NCBI GenBank assembly: GCA_017534745.1
Contig: JAFXVX010000017.1
Location: forward strand, 109,836-173,835
Source: Bacteroidales bacterium
GTDB lineage: Bacteria > Bacteroidota > Bacteroidia > Bacteroidales > UBA932
Length of the DNA stretch: 64,000 bases
Direction of reading: 5' to 3'
A model generated the notes under the pieces. It had not been told where the DNA came from, did not search any database, and saw nothing but the letters and a program-made list of their open reading frames with translations. The translations under genes and the position numbers were made by a program. This document shows positions 33,362 through 41,912 of the stretch, piece after piece (the stretch's first letter is position 1; every line of letters starts with the position of its first letter).

Positions 33362-33380
33362 TGTAACAGTGGCTGTTACA
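33362..33380. promoter_or_regulatory. Palindrome TGTAACAG-TGG-CTGTTACA
   Basis: Perfect 8-bp inverted repeat with 3-nt centre in the gene-poor stretch 33196-33579. It lies about 38 nt beyond the truncation point of the gyrA fragment and about 165 nt upstream of the HAD gene start. It could be an operator or part of a junction; no partner is evident. A second perfect palindrome (TCAAGATATCTTGA) is at 33546-33559. Confidence 0.35.
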
Positions 33381-33418
33381 GCGCAATTATTTGGCGGCAG
33401 CACGGATCCTGACTGGAA

Positions 33419-33520
33419 GGACATCGAGTAGTCGATGTAGGCCGTGCGCATCTCCTTATCTATCTCAACGGGCTGGATGACGCCCGTAGTCTCTTCAATG
33501 ATACTGTTTTCTTTGCTTTT
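33419..33520 (-). pseudogene. gyrA: Remnant of the 5' end of gyrA (about 34 codons)
   Basis: Read on the minus strand, an open frame without its own ATG encodes a segment ending GVIQPVEIDKEMRTAYIDYSMS, the conserved N-terminus of DNA gyrase subunit A in Bacteroidota (I-x-P-V-x-I-x-x-E-M-x-x-x-Y-I-D-Y-S-M-S-V-I). Homology ends abruptly after the SMS; the frame then continues with unrelated residues (FQSGSVLPP...) to a stop. An in-frame TAA lies a few codons upstream, so it cannot be translated normally. The rest of the 33196-33579 interval holds only the palindromes noted. Confidence 0.7.
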
Positions 33521-33579
33521 CCGAAGGGCAATTTACATCTGGAAGTCAAGATATCTTGAGCCCCCGGACAAAAACAGTA

Positions 33580-35502
33580 CTACCACTCCTCGGGCTCGAA
33601 GCCTTCGGGGTCGTCACCGCCGATGACGGTGCCATGGTCAGGCTCCGAATCCTTGATGCACCGTACGGGGATGGCATAGGTGCGGGGCCCGTTGCCTATT
33701 CCCTGCGATGTGGAGACGAAGTACGGACGGTATCCCCTGCGGTTATTCTTCTGCTCCGTCCTCAGCGGCGTGGAGCACCAGAAGAATGCGCGCGGAGCCC
33801 CTGTGATCCAGTAATCAGCGTAAATGCCGACATACCGGTAGGATGAAGCGGGGAAGAAGAGCACGTTCTCTACGCTCTTGCCGTTGCTCCAGGCGCCGGT
33901 CGGAAGGTCCATGATGGATTTTACCTCGCTGTACACGGGCACATGGTAGCCGGCCGGGCAAGGGTCGAACATCGTCTTGACGCAGGCGAGCTCCTTCTGG
34001 TCGTCACCGGTGCAGGAGGCATTCCACCAGTCGTAGATCTTGACGTCGTCCTCATAGGTGCACCAGTCTTCAGTGGTGATGCTGACTCCGGAGGGATGGA
34101 ATCCGCCGTAGAAGACATGGGGATTGAGGATCGAGTTCACGAGCGAGCCCTCTGTGCCGGAAGCTCTGGAGACGAACGGCGATAGGTCTGCGGGAGCAGT
34201 CCCCGAGGTGTATTTCTGCAGGAACGGATCCTTGCGGCCCCACTGATAGTAGAAGCCGTTGTATCCATCATTGGAGAATCCCTTGTGCAGGGCGCCGAGG
34301 TTCATGTTGAGCCAGGTCTGCCCGTTGGAGAGTTCGACGTCCTCAATCTCCCTGTTGGCCCAGATGTGCCATGACCAGAGCGTATTGTCAGAAGCGTCCA
34401 CGACGGAAACAAGCGCCGTTCCGCTCTGGAACGTCTCCGTAGTCGTGAAGTAAATATATCCGTCGATCACCGAGAACGTACCTTCCAGGAACGGGTCTCC
34501 GTCGGAATAATAGACCTTCACGGCGGCTCCGTCCTCAAACTCTGCACTGATCCCGCTCTCGCCGCAGGCGGAGGTCTCGACGCCGTTGCCCCTTACAGTG
34601 GCTTTGAACTTATAGGATCCCGGCTCGGTAATCATATAGCAGTTGGCCGTAGCTTCGGCTGAAATGTCGGTGAAATCGTCCTCCAGCGGCACCTCGATGC
34701 TCTTGTAGGCTGATCTGAGGAGACTGAGCCGCCCGGGATAGGTGTACTGGAACGCAAGTCCGTTCTGGAGCAACACGCGCACGGTCACATTGGAATAATC
34801 TCCCGGGGCAAGCGTCGCGAAGACAGGTTCGCCGAAAGCGATGCCTTCTCCGTCCGCATTGATGGTCACCGAGTTGCCGCCGCTACAGTCGGTCTCAGGC
34901 TCCTTGCCTTCAGAATAATTGACATGAACGGTTCCGGAAAGGGGTTCCGTCGCACTGACGGTAATGGATGAAATCCGGCTCCTTTGCAGCAGGGGAGCGC
35001 TGCTGACAGTCGTCAGCTTCAAAAGCGAGGCCGCATTGCGGAATGCAAAATTGCGGCGGGAGTCGCAAAGTGCCACCATGGGGAAGACCTCCGTCGAGAA
35101 GCCTCCGGGAACGTATTTCTGGCTGCCCGGAATGGAGGCGGTGAAGATTCCTCCTTCGTACCAGGCGCCTTCGGCCGGATAGACGGCGAAGAAATCCGTA
35201 CCTTCGATGGTCTCCTGCTCCGAATAGAGCGCCGCCCGCGTCGTCCCGCCCTCCTCGACGAACATAGTCATCGATTCGGCCCCGTTGCTCACGAAAACGG
35301 GATCGTCCGTCGTCCAGACCACGTTTCCCTGTCCGGAAGGGTCCATGACCATCATTGTCTTGACGGAGGGGTCCTCCGCCCCCGGCATGCTGGCGGTAAA
35401 TCCTGAAAGGATCATGCGCTCCGGGGCATCCGTCTGCTCATCGGCCTCCCTCGTGCAGGCGAGGGCAAGCAGGCCGAAAAATAGTATGCTGTATTTTTTC
35501 AT
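33580..35502 (-). CDS. Fimbrillin-like lipoprotein with FISUMP-like C-terminus, 640 aa
   Basis: Start at 35502 (MKKYSILFFGLLALAC, lipobox Cys 16). Residues 20-290 resemble fimbrillin/Mfa-like scaffolds of this locus (VVWTTDDPVFVSNG, TDFFAVYPAEGAWY, AFRNAASLLKLT, VTVRVLLQNGL). The C-terminal third contains IWANREIEDVELSNGQTWLNMNLGAL, then FDPCPAGYHVPVYSEVKSI and a final YAIPVRCIKD, as in the Fibrobacter succinogenes major paralogous (FISUMP) domain. It ends in an acidic tail, GGDDPEGFEPEEW. Last gene of the 30-kb locus, beginning 1 nt after the previous stop. Probably a surface adhesin or ligand-binding lipoprotein. Confidence 0.85.
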   Translation of the reverse strand: MKKYSILFFGLLALACTREADEQTDAPERMILSGFTASMPGAEDPSVKTMMVMDPSGQGNVVWTTDDPVFVSNGAESMTMFVEEGGTTRAALYSEQETIEGTDFFAVYPAEGAWYEGGIFTASIPGSQKYVPGGFSTEVFPMVALCDSRRNFAFRNAASLLKLTTVSSAPLLQRSRISSITVSATEPLSGTVHVNYSEGKEPETDCSGGNSVTINADGEGIAFGEPVFATLAPGDYSNVTVRVLLQNGLAFQYTYPGRLSLLRSAYKSIEVPLEDDFTDISAEATANCYMITEPGSYKFKATVRGNGVETSACGESGISAEFEDGAAVKVYYSDGDPFLEGTFSVIDGYIYFTTTETFQSGTALVSVVDASDNTLWSWHIWANREIEDVELSNGQTWLNMNLGALHKGFSNDGYNGFYYQWGRKDPFLQKYTSGTAPADLSPFVSRASGTEGSLVNSILNPHVFYGGFHPSGVSITTEDWCTYEDDVKIYDWWNASCTGDDQKELACVKTMFDPCPAGYHVPVYSEVKSIMDLPTGAWSNGKSVENVLFFPASSYRYVGIYADYWITGAPRAFFWCSTPLRTEQKNNRRGYRPYFVSTSQGIGNGPRTYAIPVRCIKDSEPDHGTVIGGDDPEGFEPEEW

Positions 35503-35503
35503 C

Positions 35504-37957
35504 CTAATTGTATCGAATGGCAATATAAGAAATAGCGCTGTTGTGTGCGTTGGTCTCCGCGTCCGACAGTCGGGCATCCGCATAATCGACGCCGCTGCTG
35601 CAGAAGTCGTTCTCCGGGACCATCCTCAGATAGACGTTCGGCTTGCCGAGAATCTCCGTCGGAAGTTCAAAATTGATCTGCTTGAATCCGATGAACGAAC
35701 TGTAAAGCGTGTTGGACCACACCGAGATGTCGGGAACGGTGTATTTCGCCACTTCCTTCCATCCGTAGTCGTTCTGGGAGTCGGTCGTGTTCCACTCCAG
35801 CTTCCAGAAGCGCGGCGCATAGTATGTCTGGCAGGCATTCAGCACCGAGATCTGGAGTGAAATGTTGGAAGCCGAGATGCCCTGGGTGGAGAAATTCAGC
35901 AGCCAGCCGTACGGGCGGGAGGTCTCGTTGTTCCACCAGTAGTCGGAAGACCAGCAGGCGTAACATCCGGCGGGAAGCAGCCCCTTGCCGATCATGCTCG
36001 AGCTGGTGTAATTGATGCTCCCATAGGTGCCGGGCACATAACGGCACACGTCTGCCGCGGCGCCGGGACCGCACCACTGGATGACGGCGCCCGTCCTGTC
36101 GACCAGATTGTCCATCTGCGGATCCCAGCTCTCCCTGGCAGGGTCGAGGAGTATGCCGCAACCGTTGGCGTTGCCGGGGTGGAGGCCGAAGAGGAACTTG
36201 GCGTTCTGGCCCTTGGGACCGAGATAGTCAAAGCAAAGCTCCGGCTTCATGTGCTGGTTGGTGCCGTCCTCGGAAGTGTAGTTGAGAGCCGGGTTGCCGG
36301 TGTACTTGGTCTGGTAAGTATGGGTGAACCAGCCGTTGTTGCCATATGTCGGAAGGCAGACTTCACGGACCCGGTCAGGCCTCCAGTAACGGTATTCGCA
36401 AAGGAGTTTGGAGAAGCTCTCCTCCACGTCCATCTTCATATTGTCCCAGACATCTCCCTTGGTCTGAGGCCGGATCTGGTAGGTGCCGATGCGGCCGAGG
36501 GTCGGGCTGGTATCCATGTCCAGCGGATCGGCGCCGTTCTCCCATTCCATGCGCGGGAACCTTTCATGCACGATTACGCCGGAAATGTTGCCGCTGCCGT
36601 AAGGAATGGTCTCGGGAATGCCGCCGGAGACAGGGTCTCCGTGCATACGCCACAGGCAGGTCGAATTGATGTACATGTACATGTCGTCGCCGTTGATGTC
36701 CCTAAGGAGACGCGGGTACTTCGTCAGGCGGTGGCCGTTGGAGGCGATGGTATAACCCTCGTTCACCGGCATGATGTTGCCCTTGCGGACCGGGATTTCC
36801 ACGTCCTTGAGGGTCACATAGGTGAAGATGTCGTCATCTGTCAGGTCTCTCATGTGCTTCTGCTTGGAAGGGACGTCGTGGGATTCGCCCGGAGTGTTGC
36901 TGATAAACATGGCCGAAGTGACGTCGTTGACAATCAGATAGGAAGGGTCGTCGTAGAGCACCGGCCTCGTGTCGTAGAGAAGCACCTCGACGTGGTCGTA
37001 GAGGTCGCAGACATTGTCCTCGATCGTTTTGGTGATGAGGCATATCCCCTCCTTGCCGTCTTCGCTCTCAAGATAGATCGTCCGGCGGTCCAGCGTATAG
37101 TTGATGGCGGCGAGGGTCAACTGCTCGTTCTCCCCGCTGTTGCGGCCGCTCTTGTCACTGACCACGATACCCTTCACGATGACGAATTTATCGAGTCTCT
37201 TTCCGCTCTCCACCGTCTCATACTTGAGCTCATACATGGAAACATCCGTACCGATCTTCTCGGTGGAAGTGCGCTGGATGAGGTTCAGTGAGAAAGTAAG
37301 CGGTTCGCCCCAACCGTCGATGTACCGAAGCCGCACCTGAGCGGTACGGGGGATCTCCTCGTTCGGGTTCGGATCTGCGGTGACAGTCAGCGTCCTGCTG
37401 TCGGAGGACCCGTCATTGGAAATATTGAAATCCCTTACCCATTCCCCCTCCATGCCGGAAGAAGTCGAGTAGGTGATGACCTTCTCTATCCGGTCGGAAG
37501 GGATGTTGGTCGAGATGAGGTAGGTGTCGTCGCCGCCGGCTCCCTTCACCTGGAGGGACCGGTTGTCCATTGTGATGTAAGCCTCCTTGAGGCCCTTCTG
37601 ACGGAATGTGATGGTGTCGCGGCGGCTGTCCACGTCACTGCACAGCAGGAAGACGACCTGGCGCTTGAAGGACTTGTTGAAGTCGCATTCCGCCTTGATA
37701 TAGCCGTTTGAAGAGTGGTCCTTCGGGAGTTCCAGGCGCAGCCAGTCGCTGTCCGGAGTAAGTCGCTCGATATGGTATTCACCGTTGGAATAGACCGGGA
37801 TGTTGACATTTCCCCCGTCCGCCTCCACAAGGAAGTTCTTCTCGGTGGCGCCTAGTTTGACAAGGGGAATATCCCGCTCAACGGAGTTGCAGGAGAGCGC
37901 GACGGCGGCTCCTGCAACCATACTGAAAACAAGTAATATCCTTTTCATACTTTCCAT
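35504..37957 (-). CDS. BACON/DUF5689-type surface lipoprotein, 817 aa
   Basis: Lipobox (GAAVALSC). BACON-like domain around residues 30-120 (NIPVYSNGEYHIERLTPDSDWLRLEL ... DTITFRQKG), a second Ig-like domain to about 220, then a DUF5689-like segment (FVIVKGIVVSDKSGRNSGENEQL, IYLESEDGKEGICLI). The C-terminal half contains a discoidin/lectin-like beta region and ends AISYIAIRYN, similar to the end of the neighbouring 37957-40404 product (IGAITVRYN). Its ATG overlaps the upstream stop (TGATG), so translation is coupled; MKRILLVF at 37948 is an alternative start. Likely exposed beside the SusCD pair as a binding protein. Confidence 0.82.
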   Translation of the reverse strand: MESMKRILLVFSMVAGAAVALSCNSVERDIPLVKLGATEKNFLVEADGGNVNIPVYSNGEYHIERLTPDSDWLRLELPKDHSSNGYIKAECDFNKSFKRQVVFLLCSDVDSRRDTITFRQKGLKEAYITMDNRSLQVKGAGGDDTYLISTNIPSDRIEKVITYSTSSGMEGEWVRDFNISNDGSSDSRTLTVTADPNPNEEIPRTAQVRLRYIDGWGEPLTFSLNLIQRTSTEKIGTDVSMYELKYETVESGKRLDKFVIVKGIVVSDKSGRNSGENEQLTLAAINYTLDRRTIYLESEDGKEGICLITKTIEDNVCDLYDHVEVLLYDTRPVLYDDPSYLIVNDVTSAMFISNTPGESHDVPSKQKHMRDLTDDDIFTYVTLKDVEIPVRKGNIMPVNEGYTIASNGHRLTKYPRLLRDINGDDMYMYINSTCLWRMHGDPVSGGIPETIPYGSGNISGVIVHERFPRMEWENGADPLDMDTSPTLGRIGTYQIRPQTKGDVWDNMKMDVEESFSKLLCEYRYWRPDRVREVCLPTYGNNGWFTHTYQTKYTGNPALNYTSEDGTNQHMKPELCFDYLGPKGQNAKFLFGLHPGNANGCGILLDPARESWDPQMDNLVDRTGAVIQWCGPGAAADVCRYVPGTYGSINYTSSSMIGKGLLPAGCYACWSSDYWWNNETSRPYGWLLNFSTQGISASNISLQISVLNACQTYYAPRFWKLEWNTTDSQNDYGWKEVAKYTVPDISVWSNTLYSSFIGFKQINFELPTEILGKPNVYLRMVPENDFCSSGVDYADARLSDAETNAHNSAISYIAIRYN

Positions 37958-40404
37958 CAGTTATAGCGTACGGTTATGGCGCCGATACGGACGACGCTCT
38001 GGTCCACGGTCGTGGAGGCTGTAATCGTACCCTGCTCAATGCCGATAGCCTGGCGCCAGGTGGATGCACTGGTGGGGGGGGCGATGTCGGTAATGGTATT
38101 GGCGGCTTTGAACCGCACGGTAACGGTGTTGACACCGAAGCAGGACCCGGGGAGCTTTACCAGATGCTCGGTAAATCCGGGACATGCATCCTGCGAGGTC
38201 TGGGGACTGCTCCACCAGGCGCAGGAGCGCTGCTTGATAGTGGTCAGCCGGTTGAAGGCCGACCCGTCCGTCGAGTACAGGACATCCCAGTTGGAGGGCG
38301 CGGAAATGGTTTTCGAAGTGGTGTCCCCGTGGCCCCAGGCGATGCCAATAACTAGGTTGGTCCCGCTGACGCCGGAGGTTGAGAACTGGACGTCGAAATA
38401 TTTGCCGTCAAGGGTTTCCTTGAAATCCCACCATTGATTTGAAATCTGAAGCGCTCCGTTGTTGACAAGACCCTTGAGGTTGGTGGTCCCGTAGCCGTTT
38501 GGCATATCCTCGGTCGGGAGGTACGGATTGTTGTAATCGTTGCCGAATCCGGTCTTTGCATCGTGAAGTTTGAGAGAGCCCTTCCCGATATCCTGAGTGA
38601 AATTCTTCTCTTCTTCGGAATCCCAGTTCCACTCGCAGATTATGTTGGAGAACTTCATGGTCTCGTCGGAGAGGTCGATATCCTCGGGTTTCATCGCGCG
38701 GATCTGGTACTTGCCGAGATTGCCCCAGCGTACCGGAGCGACATTGTCGGCGACGATGACCCCGTTCAGCGTTCCGGCCCCCTGCGGAAGGGCGCTGTAC
38801 CAGGCCACATCCGTCCCGGTCCTTCTCCAGGGAGCGGCGGCGTTGGTGAGCATGAAGATGGTCTGGCCGGATGCGTCGGTGCACATCAGGGGAGCGACAT
38901 CCCAGCGAGGCTCGGCGGCGCCGAGGGGATTGAGATCATCCGCCATGCAGTAGCCCTCGCTTGCATTGGTGTAGCAGCCGTCCTTGAACAGGATCTCGAT
39001 TCCGGGGATGGACACCCATGTGTAGATATCGGTATCGGCAAGCTGCGGGATGGTCTTTTCCTTTACTGGGATTTCCACATTCGTTTCCAGTACTTCAATC
39101 TGGTCCTTCACAAGCTCCGAGAGTGTGAAGCGGACAGGATTGTTCTCCCGCAGAAGCGTGGCGCCGTCGAGGTCGATGAGTAGGCGGTCGCCCCTGTTGA
39201 ACACATTTTCTTCTTTCGAGGAGAATTTAAGGCAGATGCCGTAGTTGCCGTCAATGCTTTCGAGATAGGCCGTACGGTCATTCTCGCTTCGGTCGAAGGC
39301 GAACTGGCCGGTCTGCGGGCTGGAGCAGATGTTGGGACTCGAAGGGTCGCTTATGACGATGCCTTCGAGTTTGTCGGTTGTGGACAGGACGCCGGCAGCT
39401 CCTCTTCGAAGCTCCTCGAAGCTCAGAAGCTTTTCGGCGGCCTGGTCGACGTAGAGCACCGTATCTGATGCAAGCCCTTCGCAGGAGACCCTGATAGTGG
39501 CGCTGCGCGGGGCTCCGGTCATGTTTTCCTGCGTGACAAACGACAGCCCTTCTTCAGTCACCTCAATGGAGGAAATCCAGGAAGCGTCGCTGGAAGCGCT
39601 CACGTCCGGCAGAGACCAGATGTTGTTGGCCGAAGTTTCCACCAGGTAGGAATCAGCGTTGGCGTAGTAGTGCTTGCTCTGCTCGGTGAGGTTGAAAACA
39701 GGGCCTGAGGCCGTCTGCATGAGGGAAACTATCGCGTGGTTCTCCTGTCCGGCCGCATCTGTCATATAGAAGATGACGTCCGCGACGCGGTCTGCGGCGG
39801 AGTCGTTGGCCGATACCGAGAATTCCACCTTGTCGGAGGAAATCTTATAGGCCGTAACCCATGCTCCGGAGGCCCCGCCGCCGACTTCCAGCGTGTCCGG
39901 GACTTCTTTCCCTTCGGTGAAATAGACCGCCTTGGCGCGGAATTCATCGAGGCAGAATCCGAGATTGGTAGTCATCGGTATTTCAAAGTCGTGGCTGTCC
40001 CCCGGGAGGACTACACGGCTTGTCGTGAGGTTGATATAGGGCGAGGTGATGGCTCCGGCCTGGATGACTCGTACGACCTCTTCCTTCCCGTCGCTGCGGA
40101 TGATGATATTGACCCCGCGGGCCACGCCGAAGTTGGCCGACCAGCTCACCATAAAGTCGCCCAGTCCTTCTCCTGAGAGTTTGTTGAGCGAAGCCCACTC
40201 CGTAGGCTTTTCGAGGGCTACGGTCCATGCCCCGTCCGCATAGACGGTGATGTGGGTGTTGCCCGGATCGCACGAGACTTTGAGCGTATGCTGGAGGACT
40301 CCGAGGTCGTCAATGATGGAGTAGTCCTTCTGGCAGGCCGTGAGAGCGGCGGCGAGTATGGCTGCCGCTCCGAAGCGAAATAATTTTCTACAGTCCATAC
40401 TCAT
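37957..40404 (-). CDS. BACON/DUF5689-type surface lipoprotein, 815 aa
   Basis: Paralogue in layout of the next gene. Lipobox near residue 24 (AAALTAC). A BACON-like domain near residues 30-115 (HITVYADGAWTVALEKPTEWASL, GVNIIIRSDGKEEVVRVIQAG), two more Ig-like repeats, then a DUF5689-like region (LEGIVISDPSSPNI, AYLESIDGNYGICLKF) and a C-terminal beta-sandwich ending IGAITVRYN. Start candidates are 40404 (MSMDCRKLF) and 40398 (MDCRKLF); both overlap the end of susD, as expected in a tightly packed operon. Confidence 0.82.
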   Translation of the reverse strand: MSMDCRKLFRFGAAAILAAALTACQKDYSIIDDLGVLQHTLKVSCDPGNTHITVYADGAWTVALEKPTEWASLNKLSGEGLGDFMVSWSANFGVARGVNIIIRSDGKEEVVRVIQAGAITSPYINLTTSRVVLPGDSHDFEIPMTTNLGFCLDEFRAKAVYFTEGKEVPDTLEVGGGASGAWVTAYKISSDKVEFSVSANDSAADRVADVIFYMTDAAGQENHAIVSLMQTASGPVFNLTEQSKHYYANADSYLVETSANNIWSLPDVSASSDASWISSIEVTEEGLSFVTQENMTGAPRSATIRVSCEGLASDTVLYVDQAAEKLLSFEELRRGAAGVLSTTDKLEGIVISDPSSPNICSSPQTGQFAFDRSENDRTAYLESIDGNYGICLKFSSKEENVFNRGDRLLIDLDGATLLRENNPVRFTLSELVKDQIEVLETNVEIPVKEKTIPQLADTDIYTWVSIPGIEILFKDGCYTNASEGYCMADDLNPLGAAEPRWDVAPLMCTDASGQTIFMLTNAAAPWRRTGTDVAWYSALPQGAGTLNGVIVADNVAPVRWGNLGKYQIRAMKPEDIDLSDETMKFSNIICEWNWDSEEEKNFTQDIGKGSLKLHDAKTGFGNDYNNPYLPTEDMPNGYGTTNLKGLVNNGALQISNQWWDFKETLDGKYFDVQFSTSGVSGTNLVIGIAWGHGDTTSKTISAPSNWDVLYSTDGSAFNRLTTIKQRSCAWWSSPQTSQDACPGFTEHLVKLPGSCFGVNTVTVRFKAANTITDIAPPTSASTWRQAIGIEQGTITASTTVDQSVVRIGAITVRYN

Positions 40405-41911
40405 TGTAAGCTTTGTTGTCAAGATTGTGTCTTGAATAGGTTACTTCCGTTTCCGGAATCGGATAATACTCATGGCAGGGAAGCATGTTCTCGCGAAGGC
40501 CTTCGAAGTCGGTGTTGTCATAGACTACATCATACCAGATGCCCCATCTGACTAGGTCGAACTTGCGCTGGAACTCTCCGCAGAGCTCACGGGCCCTTTC
40601 GTTGCGGATTTCATCAACGAGACGGGCCTGGGTGCGGAACACGTAGCCGGAGAGTCCGGCACGGGCGCGCACCTTGTTGAGGTATGCGATGGCCGTTTCG
40701 ACGTCTCCTTTTTCGCAGTAGCACTCTGAAAGCATGAGCAGGGCGTCGGAGTAGCGGTACACCTTGTAGTTGTTGCCGTCGTTGGATTTGACCATGTCCG
40801 GGCACCAGAACTTCGGGCCCGGCCAGGGGTTGGAATTAACTGAGGAGAACACCTGTCCCTCATACTCCCATGCCTCGTTGTAGAGCCTTCGGATGTCGGC
40901 GCCTCGACGGGGCTGGAGGCCCTGGCTGAAGTATTTGGTGGGACGCGCGCTGGTGTGCAGGTCCGCGTCCACCCCGAGCCAGGGGATTTCGATGCCGTCA
41001 TAGACGGCCCTCTGTATGTTGGTGTAGGAGCTGTTGGGGGTCATGTAGGCCGCAAGGTTGGAAACATACGACACGCCGCCGCGCACGTAGGCGTGCTGGA
41101 TTTCCAGGATGGACTCCGGCGTATTCTTGTTGCGGAATGTCGCGTTGTAGCCGTAGTCGTACTCGGAAAGGTCGCCGTAGATGGTCTCCAGGTGCCTGAG
41201 GGCTTCGATAGCCGTATCGAGCCACATCTCTTTGTTGGCGCTGTCGTCCTTGAAGGCGTTCCAAAGGGCCATTTTCCCGATAAGGTGCCAGCAGAGAGCC
41301 GCGCCGACGCGGGCCCCCTCATTGTCGGAGGTCCTCGTCTGTGCAGCAAGCGGAGCTATCTCCTGGAGGTCCTGGATAAGGGCCTTCCGGGTCTCGATGG
41401 CGCTCATCCTCGGCAGTACGGCGATACGGTCCATCACCTCAAAATCGGTCACGTCGTCAAAGTAGAAGGGTACATCGCCGAACATGCATGTGAGCGTGTA
41501 GAAGTACATTGCCCTGAGGGCCTTGGCTTCGGCAAGAAGCTGAATCTTCTGGGGGTCTGTAATGTAGGTTGAAGACTTTATCCCTTCGATTGCGAAATTG
41601 CAGCGCTGAACTCCAAGATAGCCGTTGGTCCACGCCGTGGAACCGAAACGCGGGCGGGTAGGGGAGATGTCCAGACGGCAGTCGAGAGTACCGTAGTTGA
41701 TGAAAAAGATGTCGCTCTGGCACTCGGTGATGGTGAAGAATGTCTGGATGTAGATATTCTTCAGGGGAATATAGCAGCTGTTGACAACGCTCTGGCACTC
41801 CTTGTAGCTGCGGAAGAAATTGTCCGGAACGGACAGCGACGAGGTGTCTTCCTTCAGGGAGCAGCCTCCTGCAAGAAGTGCAAAGGAAAGTATATATAGT
41901 ATCTTTTTCAT
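40388..41911 (-). CDS. SusD/RagB-family outer-membrane lipoprotein, 507 aa
   Basis: Lipobox (FALLAGGC, Cys 17) followed by the typical acidic start and NFFRSYKECQSVVNSCYIPLKNIY. TPR-like helices follow (LLAEAKALRAMYFYTLTCMFGDVPFY, a strong SusD signature) and the C-terminal RagB block (DALLMLSECYCEKGDVETAIAYLNKVRARAGL, LVDEIRNERARELCGEFQRKFDLVRWG). Forms the lid of the SusC transporter encoded 1 nt upstream. The ligand cannot be inferred from sequence; no glycoside hydrolase is present in the window. Confidence 0.95.
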   Translation of the reverse strand: MKKILYILSFALLAGGCSLKEDTSSLSVPDNFFRSYKECQSVVNSCYIPLKNIYIQTFFTITECQSDIFFINYGTLDCRLDISPTRPRFGSTAWTNGYLGVQRCNFAIEGIKSSTYITDPQKIQLLAEAKALRAMYFYTLTCMFGDVPFYFDDVTDFEVMDRIAVLPRMSAIETRKALIQDLQEIAPLAAQTRTSDNEGARVGAALCWHLIGKMALWNAFKDDSANKEMWLDTAIEALRHLETIYGDLSEYDYGYNATFRNKNTPESILEIQHAYVRGGVSYVSNLAAYMTPNSSYTNIQRAVYDGIEIPWLGVDADLHTSARPTKYFSQGLQPRRGADIRRLYNEAWEYEGQVFSSVNSNPWPGPKFWCPDMVKSNDGNNYKVYRYSDALLMLSECYCEKGDVETAIAYLNKVRARAGLSGYVFRTQARLVDEIRNERARELCGEFQRKFDLVRWGIWYDVVYDNTDFEGLRENMLPCHEYYPIPETEVTYSRHNLDNKAYNEYGL

Positions 41912-41912
41912 C

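Noticed and set aside
33444-33626. Plus-strand open frame of 60 codons
   Set aside because: It is antisense to the gyrA remnant and the end of the 640-aa lipoprotein gene; no supporting features.
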